From: Sandaracinaceae bacterium
Lineage (GTDB): Bacteria; Myxococcota_A; Polyangia; Polyangiales; Sandaracinaceae
DNA length: 64,000 bases
NCBI GenBank assembly: GCA_020633195.1
Contig: JACKEC010000017.1
Coordinates: 682,001 to 746,000 of the forward strand
Direction: 5' to 3'
This document shows positions 33,622 to 42,797 of the stretch, in pieces. Made by a program: the position numbers and the translations under genes. Under the pieces are notes generated by a model. That model was not told the origin of the DNA, did no database searches, and saw only the letters and a list, made by a program, of their open reading frames with translations. The first letter of the stretch is position 1, and every line of letters begins with the position of its first letter.

Positions 33622-36621
33622 ATGGGTGACGCTCTGCAACGAACGTGGGTCGCGGCGCTCGTCGCCGCGCTGGCCCTCGCCGCTGCGGATGGGGTCGGGC
33701 TCGGCGCCACCACCGAGCCCGGCGCGTGGCCCTCGATCGCCTGGCGGCTCGCCCTCCTCGCGGTCGTCCTCGCGAGCGCGGTCGCGCTCCCCCTCGCGGT
33801 GACGGGGCGGGCCGGCCTCTGGCTCGCGCGTCGCGCCCGCCGCGCGTGGGTGTGGACGCTGCCCTCCGTCGCGCTCGCGCTCCCCTGGGTGATCTTCGTC
33901 TCCGTCGCGCTCTTCTCCGGCGGCTCCATGCGGCGCCTGCCGCACCGCGGCTTGGGTATCGTCCTCACCGCCGCGGTCCTCACCGCGCTCGTCGACGTGG
34001 GCTGCCGGGCGGCGCGCCGCTACCGGCGTCGCGTCCGACCGCGCCCGGCCGTCGCGGCCGCCGGCCTCGTCGTGGCGCTCTTCGCGGTGCTCGGCCTCGC
34101 GTCCCTCAACCGCGCCGTGCTCCCCGGCCTCTACGAGTACCTGCACGCCACGCTCGTGGCGCTCGCGTTCCTCGTCGCGTTCGTCGCCGCCGACGCGCGG
34201 CCGAGGACCCGGCGTCCCCCGCTCGTCGCCGTCGGCGTCCTCACCGCGCTCGCGATCCTCGGCGCGGGGTACGGGCTCTCGCGCGGCCGGGCGATCCGCG
34301 CCGCGCTCGGTCGACCCGAGGCGCCGGCCGCGCGCGCGATGCTCGCGCTCGTGGGCCGCGTGATCGCGCCGCCTCCCGCGCCGTCGATCGAGGCCCGCCG
34401 CCCCGAGACGGTCCGCTCCGACGACCCCGGGCTGCCGAGCTGGCCGGGCGCGCACGTGCTGCTCGTGACGGTCGACGCGCTGCGCGCGGATCGGCTCGGC
34501 GTCTATGGGAACCGCCGCGGGCTCACCCCGGCGATCGACGCGCTCGCAAGGGACGGCGTGGTCTTCGAGCACGCCTCCACGCAGGCGCCGCACTCGAGCT
34601 ACTCGCTCTGCTCGCTCATGGCGAGCGAGTACCTGCACGAGACCGTGCAGCTCCGGCAGGCGCCGCCGACGGCGACTTTGGCGAGCGCGCTCGGCGCGGC
34701 GGGCTACCGGACCGCCGCCCTCTACCCGGACGGGATCTTCCACACCCACGGCGAGCGCCTGACGACCTACCGCGACGCGCGCCTCGGGTTCGAGACCGCC
34801 GACCCGCGCTGGGTCGACGCGGAGCGGCGCACCGACGCCGCGCTCGCGCTCGTCGACGCGGTGGCGCGGGACGACGAGCCGCCGAGCTTGCTCTGGGTGC
34901 ACTACTTCGACGCCCACGAGCCCTACCGCGAGACGTCGCTCGGGACCTCGCTGATCGACCGCTACGACGGCGAGGTGCGCAACGTGGACCGCGCGGTGGA
35001 CCGCCTCGTGCGCGAGGCGCGGCGCCGGCTCGCGCGCGACGTGGTGGTCGTCCTGACCGCGGATCACGGCGAGGAGCTCCGCGATCACGGCGGCCTCTAC
35101 CACGGCTCGAGCCTCTACGAGGAGCAGGTCCACGTGCCGCTCGTGGTCAACGCGCCGGGCCTCGCGGCGCGGCGGGTGCGCGCGGCGGTCGAGCTCGTGG
35201 ACGTGGCGCCCACGCTGCTCGCGGGGGTCGGCGTGTCCGCGCCGGCGTCGATGCGCGGCGACGACCTGCGCGCGCTCATGGCGGGCGAGCCGCTCCCGCT
35301 CGCGCCCGCGATGAGCGCCGTCGGCGAGCTCACGAGCGCGTTCGACGGCCGCTGGAAGCTGATCGCGGACCTGCACACGAACGTGTTCCAGCTCTACGAC
35401 CTCGAGCGCGATCCGCGCGAGCGTCAGAACCTCGTCGACGCGCGGCCGGAGGAGCTCGCGCGGCTGCACGGGCAGCTCCGCGCCTGGCTCGGCTCGCTGA
35501 GCGCGGCGCCGCCGACGCCCGGAGCCCAGGCGCTCGAGCTCGCGCGCCTCGGCGACATCGGCGCCGCGCCCGCGCTCGCGGCGATGCTCGTGGCGAGGCG
35601 CGGCTCGACGACGGAGCGCGCGGAGGCGGCCCGCGAGCTCGGCTCGCTCGGCGGGCCCGCGGCGCCGCGCGCGCTCCTGAGCGGCCTGCGCGACGAGGCG
35701 CCCGAGGTGGCGGCCGAGTCGGCGATCGCGCTCGGCGAGCTCGGCGATCGTCGCGCCCGCCGACCGCTGCTCGCGCTGCTCGAGGACGGCGCGCGCCGGA
35801 GCCGCGCCGCCTTCGCCCTCGCGCGGCTCGGTGACGCCGCCGCGGTCCCGCCGCTCGTCGAGGTGCTCGAGGGCTCGGAGGACCGCGCGCAGCGAGAGCA
35901 GGCCGCGCAGTGGCTCGGTCGCCTCGGCGATCCGCGCGCCTACGACGCGCTCGTCGCGGCCCTCGACGTGGTCCGCGTCCGCCGGTACGCGGCCGAGGCG
36001 CTCGGCCGGCTCGGCGATCCGCGGGCGCTGCCTCGGCTGCTCGCGATGCTCGATCCGGACATGCACCTCAGCGTGCACGTCGGCGCGATGCTCGGGCTCG
36101 GTCGGCTCGGGTCCCCCGAGAGCATCGAGCCGCTCGCGCGGTTCGCGGTCGACGTCCCCGAGGTGCTCGGGACCACCGAGGCCCTCGTGCGCGCGGGCGC
36201 GCTGACCGAGGGCGCGGTCGGCGGGGTCGACTTCGCGCCCGGGCTCCGCGGCGCGCGCGGCTGTCGCCGTCGCCGCTCGCGCTGGGACGAGCCGTTCGCG
36301 GGTCGCACGACCTGCGGCCTCGATCGCCCGCTCCGAGCGCGCGTGCGCCCCGCGCCGGAGTCGCCCGAGGGCTACGTGATGTTCGTCCGCGGCCGCGGCG
36401 TCGGGGGGCCGGCGCGGCTCTCGGTGCGGCTGGGCGACGGCCCCGCGCGATCGCTCGAGCTCGGCCCCCGGTGGATCGAGCTCCGCGTGGAGCTCGACCC
36501 CTCGGAGGGTGGCGCCCGACGCGCGCTGCTCGAGCCGGAGAGCGCGCTCGAGCTCGACCACCTGCTGATCGTCCCGCGCGGCGCTCCCCCCGAAGAGGAC
36601 CTGCCCCTCGAGGGGGCCTGA
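33622..36621 (+). CDS. Membrane sulfatase/phosphoglycerol-transferase-like protein with HEAT repeats
   Basis: A 999-residue protein. Residues 1-220 hold about six hydrophobic helices. An alkaline-phosphatase-superfamily domain follows (about 277-560) with metal residues Asp285 and Asp290 (VTVDALRAD) and DHGEEL at 481-486. The usual formylglycine site C/S-x-P-x-R is absent; the matching segment reads PHSSYSLCSLMAS, so Ser or Thr may be the nucleophile, as in phosphotransferase relatives. Residues ~570-830 are HEAT-type repeats (LGSLGGPAAPRALL, LGELGDRRARRPLL), then a beta-rich end. Likely modifies an envelope glycan or lipid. Monocistronic. Confidence 0.8.
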   Translation: MGDALQRTWVAALVAALALAAADGVGLGATTEPGAWPSIAWRLALLAVVLASAVALPLAVTGRAGLWLARRARRAWVWTLPSVALALPWVIFVSVALFSGGSMRRLPHRGLGIVLTAAVLTALVDVGCRAARRYRRRVRPRPAVAAAGLVVALFAVLGLASLNRAVLPGLYEYLHATLVALAFLVAFVAADARPRTRRPPLVAVGVLTALAILGAGYGLSRGRAIRAALGRPEAPAARAMLALVGRVIAPPPAPSIEARRPETVRSDDPGLPSWPGAHVLLVTVDALRADRLGVYGNRRGLTPAIDALARDGVVFEHASTQAPHSSYSLCSLMASEYLHETVQLRQAPPTATLASALGAAGYRTAALYPDGIFHTHGERLTTYRDARLGFETADPRWVDAERRTDAALALVDAVARDDEPPSLLWVHYFDAHEPYRETSLGTSLIDRYDGEVRNVDRAVDRLVREARRRLARDVVVVLTADHGEELRDHGGLYHGSSLYEEQVHVPLVVNAPGLAARRVRAAVELVDVAPTLLAGVGVSAPASMRGDDLRALMAGEPLPLAPAMSAVGELTSAFDGRWKLIADLHTNVFQLYDLERDPRERQNLVDARPEELARLHGQLRAWLGSLSAAPPTPGAQALELARLGDIGAAPALAAMLVARRGSTTERAEAARELGSLGGPAAPRALLSGLRDEAPEVAAESAIALGELGDRRARRPLLALLEDGARRSRAAFALARLGDAAAVPPLVEVLEGSEDRAQREQAAQWLGRLGDPRAYDALVAALDVVRVRRYAAEALGRLGDPRALPRLLAMLDPDMHLSVHVGAMLGLGRLGSPESIEPLARFAVDVPEVLGTTEALVRAGALTEGAVGGVDFAPGLRGARGCRRRRSRWDEPFAGRTTCGLDRPLRARVRPAPESPEGYVMFVRGRGVGGPARLSVRLGDGPARSLELGPRWIELRVELDPSEGGARRALLEPESALELDHLLIVPRGAPPEEDLPLEGA

Positions 36622-36666
36622 CGCGCCTCGGTCCGATCGCTCGGACGGTGAGGCGCGTCGTCGGCC

Positions 36667-36969
36667 TCACCCCGGGAGCTTCGCGCCGATCACGTCGTAG
36701 CGCTCGATCGTGGGCGCGCTCGCGAGGAGCGCCTCCGCGTTCGCCATCAGCGCGGCCGCGATCGGGCCCTCGAGGTGCGCCTGCCGGCCCGCCTCGTCCG
36801 CGAACGCGTCGAAGATCGCGAACGTCGTCGGGCCGAACCGGACCGCGAACCAGACCGGCGTCCCCACCTCCTCGTGCGCCATCCGGAGACCCTGCTCGAG
36901 GAACCCCGCGAGGTCGTTCTCCCGCCCCGCCTTCGCCTCGAGCCGCACGTACAGACCTACTCGCAACAT
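36667..36969 (-). CDS. Antibiotic biosynthesis monooxygenase (ABM) family protein
   Basis: A 100-residue ferredoxin-like ABM fold: YVRLEAKAGRENDLAGFLEQG at the start, WFAVRFGPTTFAIFDAFADE in the middle, and HLEGPIAAALMANAEAL near the end. ABM proteins are small cofactor-free or heme-linked oxygenases; the substrate is not evident. It diverges from the GlxA-type regulator across 103 bp holding the shared element at 37037-37074, so that regulator probably controls it. Confidence 0.8.
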   Translation of the reverse strand: MLRVGLYVRLEAKAGRENDLAGFLEQGLRMAHEEVGTPVWFAVRFGPTTFAIFDAFADEAGRQAHLEGPIAAALMANAEALLASAPTIERYDVIGAKLPG

Positions 36970-37036
36970 CGTCGTCCACCTTTCCTCGGCCGTCGTGGCC
37001 TGGGCCTCACTCTGCGGATCGGGGGCGCTCGTCGCT

Positions 37037-37074
37037 ATTGGCTAAATCGACAACGATGATATCGTTTACGCCAT
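37037..37074 (+). promoter_or_regulatory. Candidate autoregulatory element with inverted repeat
   Basis: This 38-bp element (ATTGGCT ... CGCCAT) matches 10040-10077 at 28 of 38 positions. It contains a perfect inverted repeat AACGAT-GAT-ATCGTT at 37052-37066, 6 bp before the ATG of the regulator gene. Binding there would block transcription or translation start of the regulator and could activate or repress the divergent ABM gene. Assignment to this regulator is inference. Confidence 0.5.
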
Positions 37075-38041
37075 GCGGGTGGCGGTGCTGGTCCTCGACG
37101 GAGTCTTCGATCTCGGCCTCGCCGCGGTGCTCGACACGCTCGCGCTCGCGAGCGCGCTCGGGGGCGGCGAGGGCCCGCCGATCGAGGTCGAGCGGATCGG
37201 CGTGCGCCGTCGCGTCCACACCGCGCAGGGGCTGACCGTGCCGGTGTCGGAGCCGCCGCGGCGCCGCCCCGACGTGCTCCTGCTCCCGGCGCTCGGCGCG
37301 ACCACCCCCGAGGGCATCGCCGCCGCGCTCGAGCGGCCCGACGTCGCGGACGCGCAGGCGCTGATGGTGAGGTGGGCGGCGCGCGGGACGACGATCTGCG
37401 CGGCCTGCGGGGGCACGTTCCTGCTCGCCGCGACCTCGCTGCTCGACGGCGGCGTGGCGACGACGACGTGGTGGCTCGCCGCCGACTTCCGCGCGCGCTT
37501 CCCCGACGTGGAGCTCGACGAGACGCGCATGGTCGTCGTGTCGGGCGGCTGCGTCACCGCGGGCGCGGCGCTCGCGCACCTCGATCTCGCGCTGTGGCTG
37601 GTGCGCCAGCACAGCCCCGCGCTCGCCACCCTCGTCGCGCGCTACCTCGTCGTCGAGCCGCGCGTGTCCCGCTCCGTCCACGCGATCCCCGATCACCTCG
37701 CGCACGCCGATCCGATCGTGGAGGGCTTCGAGCGCTGGGCCCGCGAGGCGCTCTCCGAGCCCTTCTCGCTCGACGACGCCGCGCGCTCGGTGGGCACGAG
37801 CCCGCGCACGCTCGCGCGCCGGACCCGCCGCGTGCTCGGCAAGAGCCCCGTCGCGTACGTGCAGGCGCTGCGCGTCGAGCGCGCGGTGCACCTGCTGCGC
37901 ACGACCGACGCGACCGTCGACGCGATCGCGGCCGACGTCGGCTACCAGAGCGCGGTCACGCTGCGATCGCTCCTGCGCCGCGAGACGGGCTGCGGGGTCC
38001 GCGAGCTCCGCGCCCGCGACTGGGTCCGCGACGCGGAGTAG
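37073..38041 (+). CDS. GlxA-type AraC-family regulator (DJ-1/PfpI domain plus HTH)
   Basis: A 322-residue regulator. Residues 1-190 form a DJ-1/PfpI domain with CAACGGTFLLA, where the family's nucleophile-like cysteine lies, although such domains are usually sensory. Residues ~215-320 hold two AraC HTH motifs (DDAARSVGTSPRTLARR and VDAIAADVGYQSAVTLRSLLRR). It probably senses a small molecule or oxidant and controls the divergent ABM gene and itself. A related upstream element suggests the selenoprotein redoxin operon as another target. The C-terminal 'QSAVTLR' departs from the usual S-x-F but keeps helix length. Confidence 0.85.
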   Translation: MRVAVLVLDGVFDLGLAAVLDTLALASALGGGEGPPIEVERIGVRRRVHTAQGLTVPVSEPPRRRPDVLLLPALGATTPEGIAAALERPDVADAQALMVRWAARGTTICAACGGTFLLAATSLLDGGVATTTWWLAADFRARFPDVELDETRMVVVSGGCVTAGAALAHLDLALWLVRQHSPALATLVARYLVVEPRVSRSVHAIPDHLAHADPIVEGFERWAREALSEPFSLDDAARSVGTSPRTLARRTRRVLGKSPVAYVQALRVERAVHLLRTTDATVDAIAADVGYQSAVTLRSLLRRETGCGVRELRARDWVRDAE

Positions 38042-38048
38042 CGCGCCC

Positions 38049-38252
38049 TCGGGACTCGAGATCTGTCGATCAATCGCCTCCGGCGATTTCTCTCCGGCGA
38101 GGGGCAAGCCCCTCGCGCTCCCCGCTGAGATCCTCCGACGCTTCGCGTCGTCGGGACTCGAGATCTGTCGACAAATCGCCTCCGGCGATTTCTCTCCGGC
38201 GAGGGGCAAGCCCCTCGCGCTCCCCGCTGAGATCCTCCGACGCTTCGCGTCG
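38049..38252. repeat. 102-bp tandem duplication rich in hairpins
   Basis: Unit 1 is 38049-38150 and unit 2 is 38151-38252; they differ at two positions near the start (TCGATC versus TCGACA). A third copy begins (TCGG, 38253) and is cut off by the Bax1 stop codon at 38259. Each unit contains three hairpins: ATCGCC-TCC-GGCGAT, CGAGGGG-CAAG-CCCCTCG and GACGC-TTC-GCGTC. It fills the gap between convergent genes. Confidence 0.85.
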
Positions 38253-38258
38253 TCGGAC

Positions 38259-39470
38259 TCAGCGCTCGAGCAGCGCGGCGAGCCGGTCCTCGACCTGCTT
38301 GCAGCTCATCTTGCCCTTGAACACGTAGAGCGCGCCGGGCACGTCGTCGGGGAGGACCGCCTCGCTCACGCGGAGGCGGCTCGACACGGCGAAGAGGATC
38401 TTGGCGCCGAGCCCGCCCTCCACGAGCTCCACCCGCTTCCACACCGCGTCGCGGCTCCAGAACCCGAGCACCTCGAGGAGCACGACCTCGCCGGTCTCCG
38501 CGTGGGTGAAGGCGACGTCGGGGACGCACAGGCCGACGCCCGGGAGATCGAGGATCTCGTCCGCCTCGCCGATCCGCCAGGGCGAGCGCTCCGGCCATCG
38601 GTCGACGAGCTCCTGCACCTCGTCGCGCAGGCGCGTCGGCACGTCGTCGCCGCTCCGGTCGCGCGCGCCCTCGAGCCTGAAGGTGAGCGGGTCGCGCCGC
38701 TTGCCCCAGCGCACGTCGGCCTCGATCGACCACTTCCCGCAGGCGGTGATCGCGGGCAGCGCGAGCGCGAGCGCGAGCCCGTACTTGGTCACCGAGTCGA
38801 AGAGGCTGAACGGCCCGTCGAGCTCGATGAGGTAGGCGCCGTCGGGCTCGCGGCGGATCGAGTAGAGCAGCCGGTGGAACGACAGCTTCCGGAACAGCGC
38901 GCGGATCGCGTCGGGCTTGGCCTTCTCGATCCGGGCGCGCACGCGGGTCGCGCGCAGCAGCACCGCGCGCGCCTGCTCGAGGTCGTAGCTCTCGACGATC
39001 GCCCGGGGCGGCGGGCCCGTCACCGCGTTCAGGACGTGCGCGCCCTTGAGGTCGCCGTAGAGCCCGCGCAGCAGCGCGTCCGAGTCGATCCCCCGCTCGG
39101 TCGCGACCTCGTGGAGCAGCGCGCCCGCGTCGAAGCGCTCGTCCTCGCCGAGCGCCTTGCGCCGCGCGGTCGCGCGCTCGAACACCGCGCGCCGGAGCTC
39201 GACCGGGTCCTCGTCGACGCAGACCGCGAACTCGAGCCCGTCGGACACCAGCTTCTTCAGCCCGTCGGCGAGCTTGCGGTCCGCCGCGGGGACCGACACC
39301 GCGCGCCACGCCTCCTCGAGCTCCTCGCGGGTGAGCTCCACGTTGGCGAGCGCGAGCTCGTAGTAGTCGGTCGCGATCCGGAGCGCGCGATCGACCCGCT
39401 CGGGGCCGAGCTTCGTCAGCGTCAGCGTGCCCTTGCGGCGCCGAGCGTGGACCAGCTCAGCGGTAAGCAA
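38259..39470 (-). CDS. bax1: Bax1-type nuclease (DUF790 family)
   Basis: A 403-residue DUF790 protein. Residues ~310-370 hold the predicted PD-(D/E)xK-type nuclease core: VPDVAF, then LLEVLGFWS with the family's typical EVxGFW, and a later KILFAVSSRL strand. In archaea Bax1 is the nuclease partner of the XPB helicase and together they unwind and cut DNA at bubbles. The gene overlaps the end of the XPB gene by 14 bp and is transcribed after it, the classic pairing. TTG/ATG choice: ATG at 39470 lies inside the XPB gene end. Confidence 0.85.
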   Translation of the reverse strand: MLTAELVHARRRKGTLTLTKLGPERVDRALRIATDYYELALANVELTREELEEAWRAVSVPAADRKLADGLKKLVSDGLEFAVCVDEDPVELRRAVFERATARRKALGEDERFDAGALLHEVATERGIDSDALLRGLYGDLKGAHVLNAVTGPPPRAIVESYDLEQARAVLLRATRVRARIEKAKPDAIRALFRKLSFHRLLYSIRREPDGAYLIELDGPFSLFDSVTKYGLALALALPAITACGKWSIEADVRWGKRRDPLTFRLEGARDRSGDDVPTRLRDEVQELVDRWPERSPWRIGEADEILDLPGVGLCVPDVAFTHAETGEVVLLEVLGFWSRDAVWKRVELVEGGLGAKILFAVSSRLRVSEAVLPDDVPGALYVFKGKMSCKQVEDRLAALLER

Positions 39471-40833
39471 CGTGCTCCCTCCGGCGTTGGCTCGTGAACG
39501 TCTCCGAGGTCTCCGCGGTGACCAGCTCGTAGAGGACCGCGCGCTTGTCGCCCTTCTTGCGCAGCACGCGCCCGAGCCGCTGCACGTGCTCGCGCACCGA
39601 GCCGCTCCCGCTCACCACGATCGCGACGTTCGCGTCCGGCACGTCGACGCCCTCGTTGAGCACCTTGGAGGTGACGACGGCGCCGTAGCGGCCCTCGGCG
39701 AGCCCGGCGAGGATGTCCGAGCGCTCCTTGATCTTCGTCTGGTGCGTGATCGCGGGGACGAGGAACCGTCGCGACACCTCGTAGCAAGTCGCGTTGTCCT
39801 GCGTGAAGAGGATCGCGCGGTCCTGCCGGTGTCGGTGCAGGAGCATCTCCACCCAGTCGAGCTTCGCCGGCGCGCAGAACGCGAGCTCGCGCTGACGCCG
39901 GTACGCCTTCATCGCGCGCCGCCCCGCTTCGCTCTGCGAGCTCTGGATGATGAACTGCGACCAGCCGTCGGGCGCGCTCATGCGGATCCCGCGGCTGCGC
40001 ACGAAGCCGCGATAGATCTCGCGCTCCTGGTCGTACTCGGCGCGCTCCTCCGGCGACAGCTCCACGCTCACGCGCTCGGTGTCGTAGTCGGCGAGGAAGT
40101 CGCCGCTGAGGTCGACGATGTCGCGGCGGTAGACGGTCGGGCCGATGAGGTCGGCGAGCTGGTCCTCTCGGCCGTCGGAGCGCTCGGGCGTGGCGGTGAG
40201 CCCGAGCCGGAACGGGGCCAGGCAGAGCTGCGCGCCGAGCGCGTACGTCGAGCCCGGCAGGTGGTGGCACTCGTCGAACACGATCATCCCGAAGCGGTTC
40301 CCGAGGTGCTCCATGTGGATGTACGCCGAGTCGTACGTGGTCACGGTCAGCGGCTGCACGTCGTGATCGCCGCCGCCGACGACCCCGACGGGCATCCGGA
40401 ACGTCGCGCGCAAGAGGTCGTACCACTGACGCACCAGATCGAGCGTCGGCGCGACCACGAGGGTGGAGCGTCGCCACAGGTCGATCCCCATCACCGCGAC
40501 GTGCGTCTTGCCCGCGCCGGTCGGCAGCACGACCACGCCACGCCCCTTGCGCTTGCGCCACGCGTCGATCGCCTCTCGCTGGTACGGCCGCGGCTCGCGG
40601 TGCGCGAGCGCGCCGCTGGCCAGCTCGAGGTAGGCGCGCGCCTCGTCCTCGTACTCGAGCTCGGCCTTGCGCAGCGCGAGCACCGTCGACGCGTAGTCCA
40701 TCGCCGGCGCGCGCAGGCACGCGGTGCGGGGATCCCAGCGGCCCGTCGGCACGTGCGGAGAGCCCTCGCCGAGGCCGTGGACCTCGAGGGTGCCGGCAGC
40801 GAAGCGGAGGCGGATCATCGGGACCGGGAGCAT
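39457..40833 (-). CDS. XPB-type DNA helicase (SF2)
   Basis: A 458-residue helicase. Walker A LPTGAGKT at 103-110, DECH at 187-190, TATP at 213-216, and QRLGRVLRK as motif VI. After motif III, RED (222-224) is kept; this motif is specific to XPB/ERCC3-like helicases. The first ~80 residues match the XPB damage-recognition region only loosely. It is translationally coupled to the Bax1 nuclease gene, so the pair probably acts in DNA repair. An ATG at 40818 is an alternative start. It diverges from queE; the 53-bp gap must hold both promoters. Confidence 0.9.
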   Translation of the reverse strand: MLPVPMIRLRFAAGTLEVHGLGEGSPHVPTGRWDPRTACLRAPAMDYASTVLALRKAELEYEDEARAYLELASGALAHREPRPYQREAIDAWRKRKGRGVVVLPTGAGKTHVAVMGIDLWRRSTLVVAPTLDLVRQWYDLLRATFRMPVGVVGGGDHDVQPLTVTTYDSAYIHMEHLGNRFGMIVFDECHHLPGSTYALGAQLCLAPFRLGLTATPERSDGREDQLADLIGPTVYRRDIVDLSGDFLADYDTERVSVELSPEERAEYDQEREIYRGFVRSRGIRMSAPDGWSQFIIQSSQSEAGRRAMKAYRRQRELAFCAPAKLDWVEMLLHRHRQDRAILFTQDNATCYEVSRRFLVPAITHQTKIKERSDILAGLAEGRYGAVVTSKVLNEGVDVPDANVAIVVSGSGSVREHVQRLGRVLRKKGDKRAVLYELVTAETSETFTSQRRREHVAYR

Positions 40834-40886
40834 GGCATACCCATCGCGCGCTCGCGCCCGCGGTTGCGTGTGTCACGCTCGCGGGG

Positions 40887-41516
40887 TTGGGCTACTCGGT
40901 CAAAGAGCTCTTCTACACGCTGCAGGGCGAGGGCGCGCGGACGGGCCGCGCGGCGGTGTTCCTGCGCTTCGCCGGCTGCAACCTGTGGAGCGGCCGCGAA
41001 GTGGATCGCGCGACCGCGATCTGCCGGTTCTGCGACACGGAGTTCGTCGGCACCGACGGCCCGGGCGGGGGCAAGCACGCGACCGCGGGGTCGCTCGCGG
41101 ACGCCGTCCTCGCCGCGTGGCCGGGCGGCGGCGCGCCCTACGTGGTGTGCACCGGCGGCGAGCCGCTCCTGCAGCTCGACGCGCCGCTCGTCGAGGCGCT
41201 CCACGCGCGCGGCTTCGAGGTCGCGATCGAGACCAACGGCACCCTCCCGGCGCCCGACGGCGTCGACTGGATCTGCATGTCCCCGAAGGCCGGCACCGAG
41301 CTGGTGCTGACCCGGGGCGACGAGCTGAAGGTCGTCTTCCCGCAGCTCGGCGCCGAGCCCGAGCGCTTCGCGGGGCTCGACTTCGCCGAGCGCTGGATCT
41401 CGCCGATGGACGGCCCCCGGCTCGCCGAGAACACGCAGGCCGCGATCGCCTACTGCCTGGCCCACCCCGGCTGGAAGCTCAGCCTCCAGACGCACAAGCT
41501 CATCGGGATCCCGTGA
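40887..41516 (+). CDS. queE: 7-carboxy-7-deazaguanine synthase
   Basis: A 209-residue radical SAM enzyme that makes CDG from CPH4 in queuosine/7-deazaguanine synthesis. It starts at TTG with the family opening VKELFYTLQGEG. The cluster motif has the long form seen in QueE: Cys31, Cys46 and Cys49 (C-x14-C-x2-C). CTGGEP and ETNGT strands follow as expected. No other queuosine gene lies in the window. Its stop overlaps the start of the PhoX-type gene (GTGA). Confidence 0.9.
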   Translation: MGYSVKELFYTLQGEGARTGRAAVFLRFAGCNLWSGREVDRATAICRFCDTEFVGTDGPGGGKHATAGSLADAVLAAWPGGGAPYVVCTGGEPLLQLDAPLVEALHARGFEVAIETNGTLPAPDGVDWICMSPKAGTELVLTRGDELKVVFPQLGAEPERFAGLDFAERWISPMDGPRLAENTQAAIAYCLAHPGWKLSLQTHKLIGIP

Positions 41517-42784
41517 CCAAGATCTCTCGACGCTTCTGGATGGGCGCCGGGGGCGCGGCGGCGCTCTCGGTCCCGATCGGCGTATGGCTCGCGCGGGGCG
41601 GTGAGCCGCGCGTGCCGGTCGGCCCCTTCGGCGCGCTCCGCCCCGATCCCCACCGGGTCTTCGATCTGCTCGAGGGCTTCTCCTACCAGGTGATCGATCG
41701 CGTCGGCCGCGCGATGACCGATGGCTTCCGGGTCCCCCCGCGCCCCGATGGAATGGCCTGCTTCGATGGCCCGGACGGCGCGATCGTGCTCGTGCGCAAC
41801 CACGAGATGCCGGCCGGCATCGGGGCGCGCGCGATGGGGCGGCCGTGGCCTCGGGTGGCGTACGACCCCGACGCGGGCGGCGCCGTCACGCGGGTGGTGC
41901 TCGACGCCGAGACGCTCGAGGTCCGCTCGAAGAACCTGATCCTCGCCGGCACCGCGCAGAACTGCAGCGGCGGCCCCTCGCCGTGGGGGTGGCTGAGCTG
42001 CGAGGAGGACGCCCGCGACGTCACCCACGGGTTCGTGTTCCTCTGCGACCCGACCGCGACCGAGGCGCGAGCGCCCGTGCGGATCGACGGCTACGGTCGC
42101 GTGAAGCACGAGGCCGCGGCGATCGATCCGGAGACGAACGCCTGCTACCTGACCGAGGACCAGGTCGACAGCTGCTTCTACAGGTTCGTGCCGCACGACC
42201 CGGCGAGCCCCTTCGAAGGCCGGCTGCAGGCGATGCGGATCCACGGGCGCCGCGCCGAGGACACGTCCACGCTCCGAACGGGCGAGCGCCGGGAGATCGA
42301 GTGGGTCGACCTCGCGAACCCGACGCCCCTCGAGGACGACCTGCGCTACACCGCGCAGGGGCAGGGCGCCGCGATCGTGAAGCGCGGCGAGGGCGTCTGT
42401 CACGCCAACGGCGCCGTCCACGTGGTGTCGACGACCGGCGGGCCGATCGAGGCGGGGCAGATCTTCAAGCTCGAGGACGGACCGGACGGCGGGACGCTCG
42501 AGGTGATCGGCGCCTCGACGGACCGGGGCGTGATGGACATGCCCGACAACATCACCGCCTCGCCGGACGGGATGATCTACTTCGTCGAGGACGGCGAGGG
42601 CCACGATCTGCTGCGCTGCGTGCGCGCGGACGGGACCGTCGTCGCGGTCGGCCGAAACGCGAGCAGCGCGGGCGAGATCGCGGGCGTCTGCTTCAGCCCG
42701 GACGGCGGGACGATCTTCGTGAACCTCCAAGAAGAGGGACTCACCCTCGCGATTCGTGGGCCTTTCCACGAGCTTCGCGGTTGA
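41513..42784 (+). CDS. PhoX-type (DUF839) phosphatase-like protein, Tat-exported
   Basis: A 423-residue protein with a Tat-type signal (SRRFWMGAGGAAALS). The body is a PhoX-like propeller: FDGPDGAIVLVRNHEM, NCSGGPSPWGWLSCEE, GRVKHEAAAIDPET, CYLTEDQ and a late DMPDNITASPDG. These carry the Cys, Glu and Asp residues typical of the family's metal centre. PhoX enzymes are calcium/iron-dependent alkaline phosphatases; many DUF839 members are untested. It is coupled to queE by a GTGA overlap, probably without a functional link. Confidence 0.8.
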   Translation: MTKISRRFWMGAGGAAALSVPIGVWLARGGEPRVPVGPFGALRPDPHRVFDLLEGFSYQVIDRVGRAMTDGFRVPPRPDGMACFDGPDGAIVLVRNHEMPAGIGARAMGRPWPRVAYDPDAGGAVTRVVLDAETLEVRSKNLILAGTAQNCSGGPSPWGWLSCEEDARDVTHGFVFLCDPTATEARAPVRIDGYGRVKHEAAAIDPETNACYLTEDQVDSCFYRFVPHDPASPFEGRLQAMRIHGRRAEDTSTLRTGERREIEWVDLANPTPLEDDLRYTAQGQGAAIVKRGEGVCHANGAVHVVSTTGGPIEAGQIFKLEDGPDGGTLEVIGASTDRGVMDMPDNITASPDGMIYFVEDGEGHDLLRCVRADGTVVAVGRNASSAGEIAGVCFSPDGGTIFVNLQEEGLTLAIRGPFHELRG

Positions 42785-42797
42785 ATAGGGTCGAGTC

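Noticed and set aside
31444..36561. A 1705-codon open frame on the minus strand
   Set aside because: Only the part after the ATG at 33534 is a real lipoprotein. The upstream 1009 codons are an Arg/Glu-rich shadow of the sulfatase-HEAT gene on the other strand.
38049..38252. CRISPR-like or integron-like repeat
   Set aside because: Only two full units in direct contact with no spacers; it is a plain tandem duplication.
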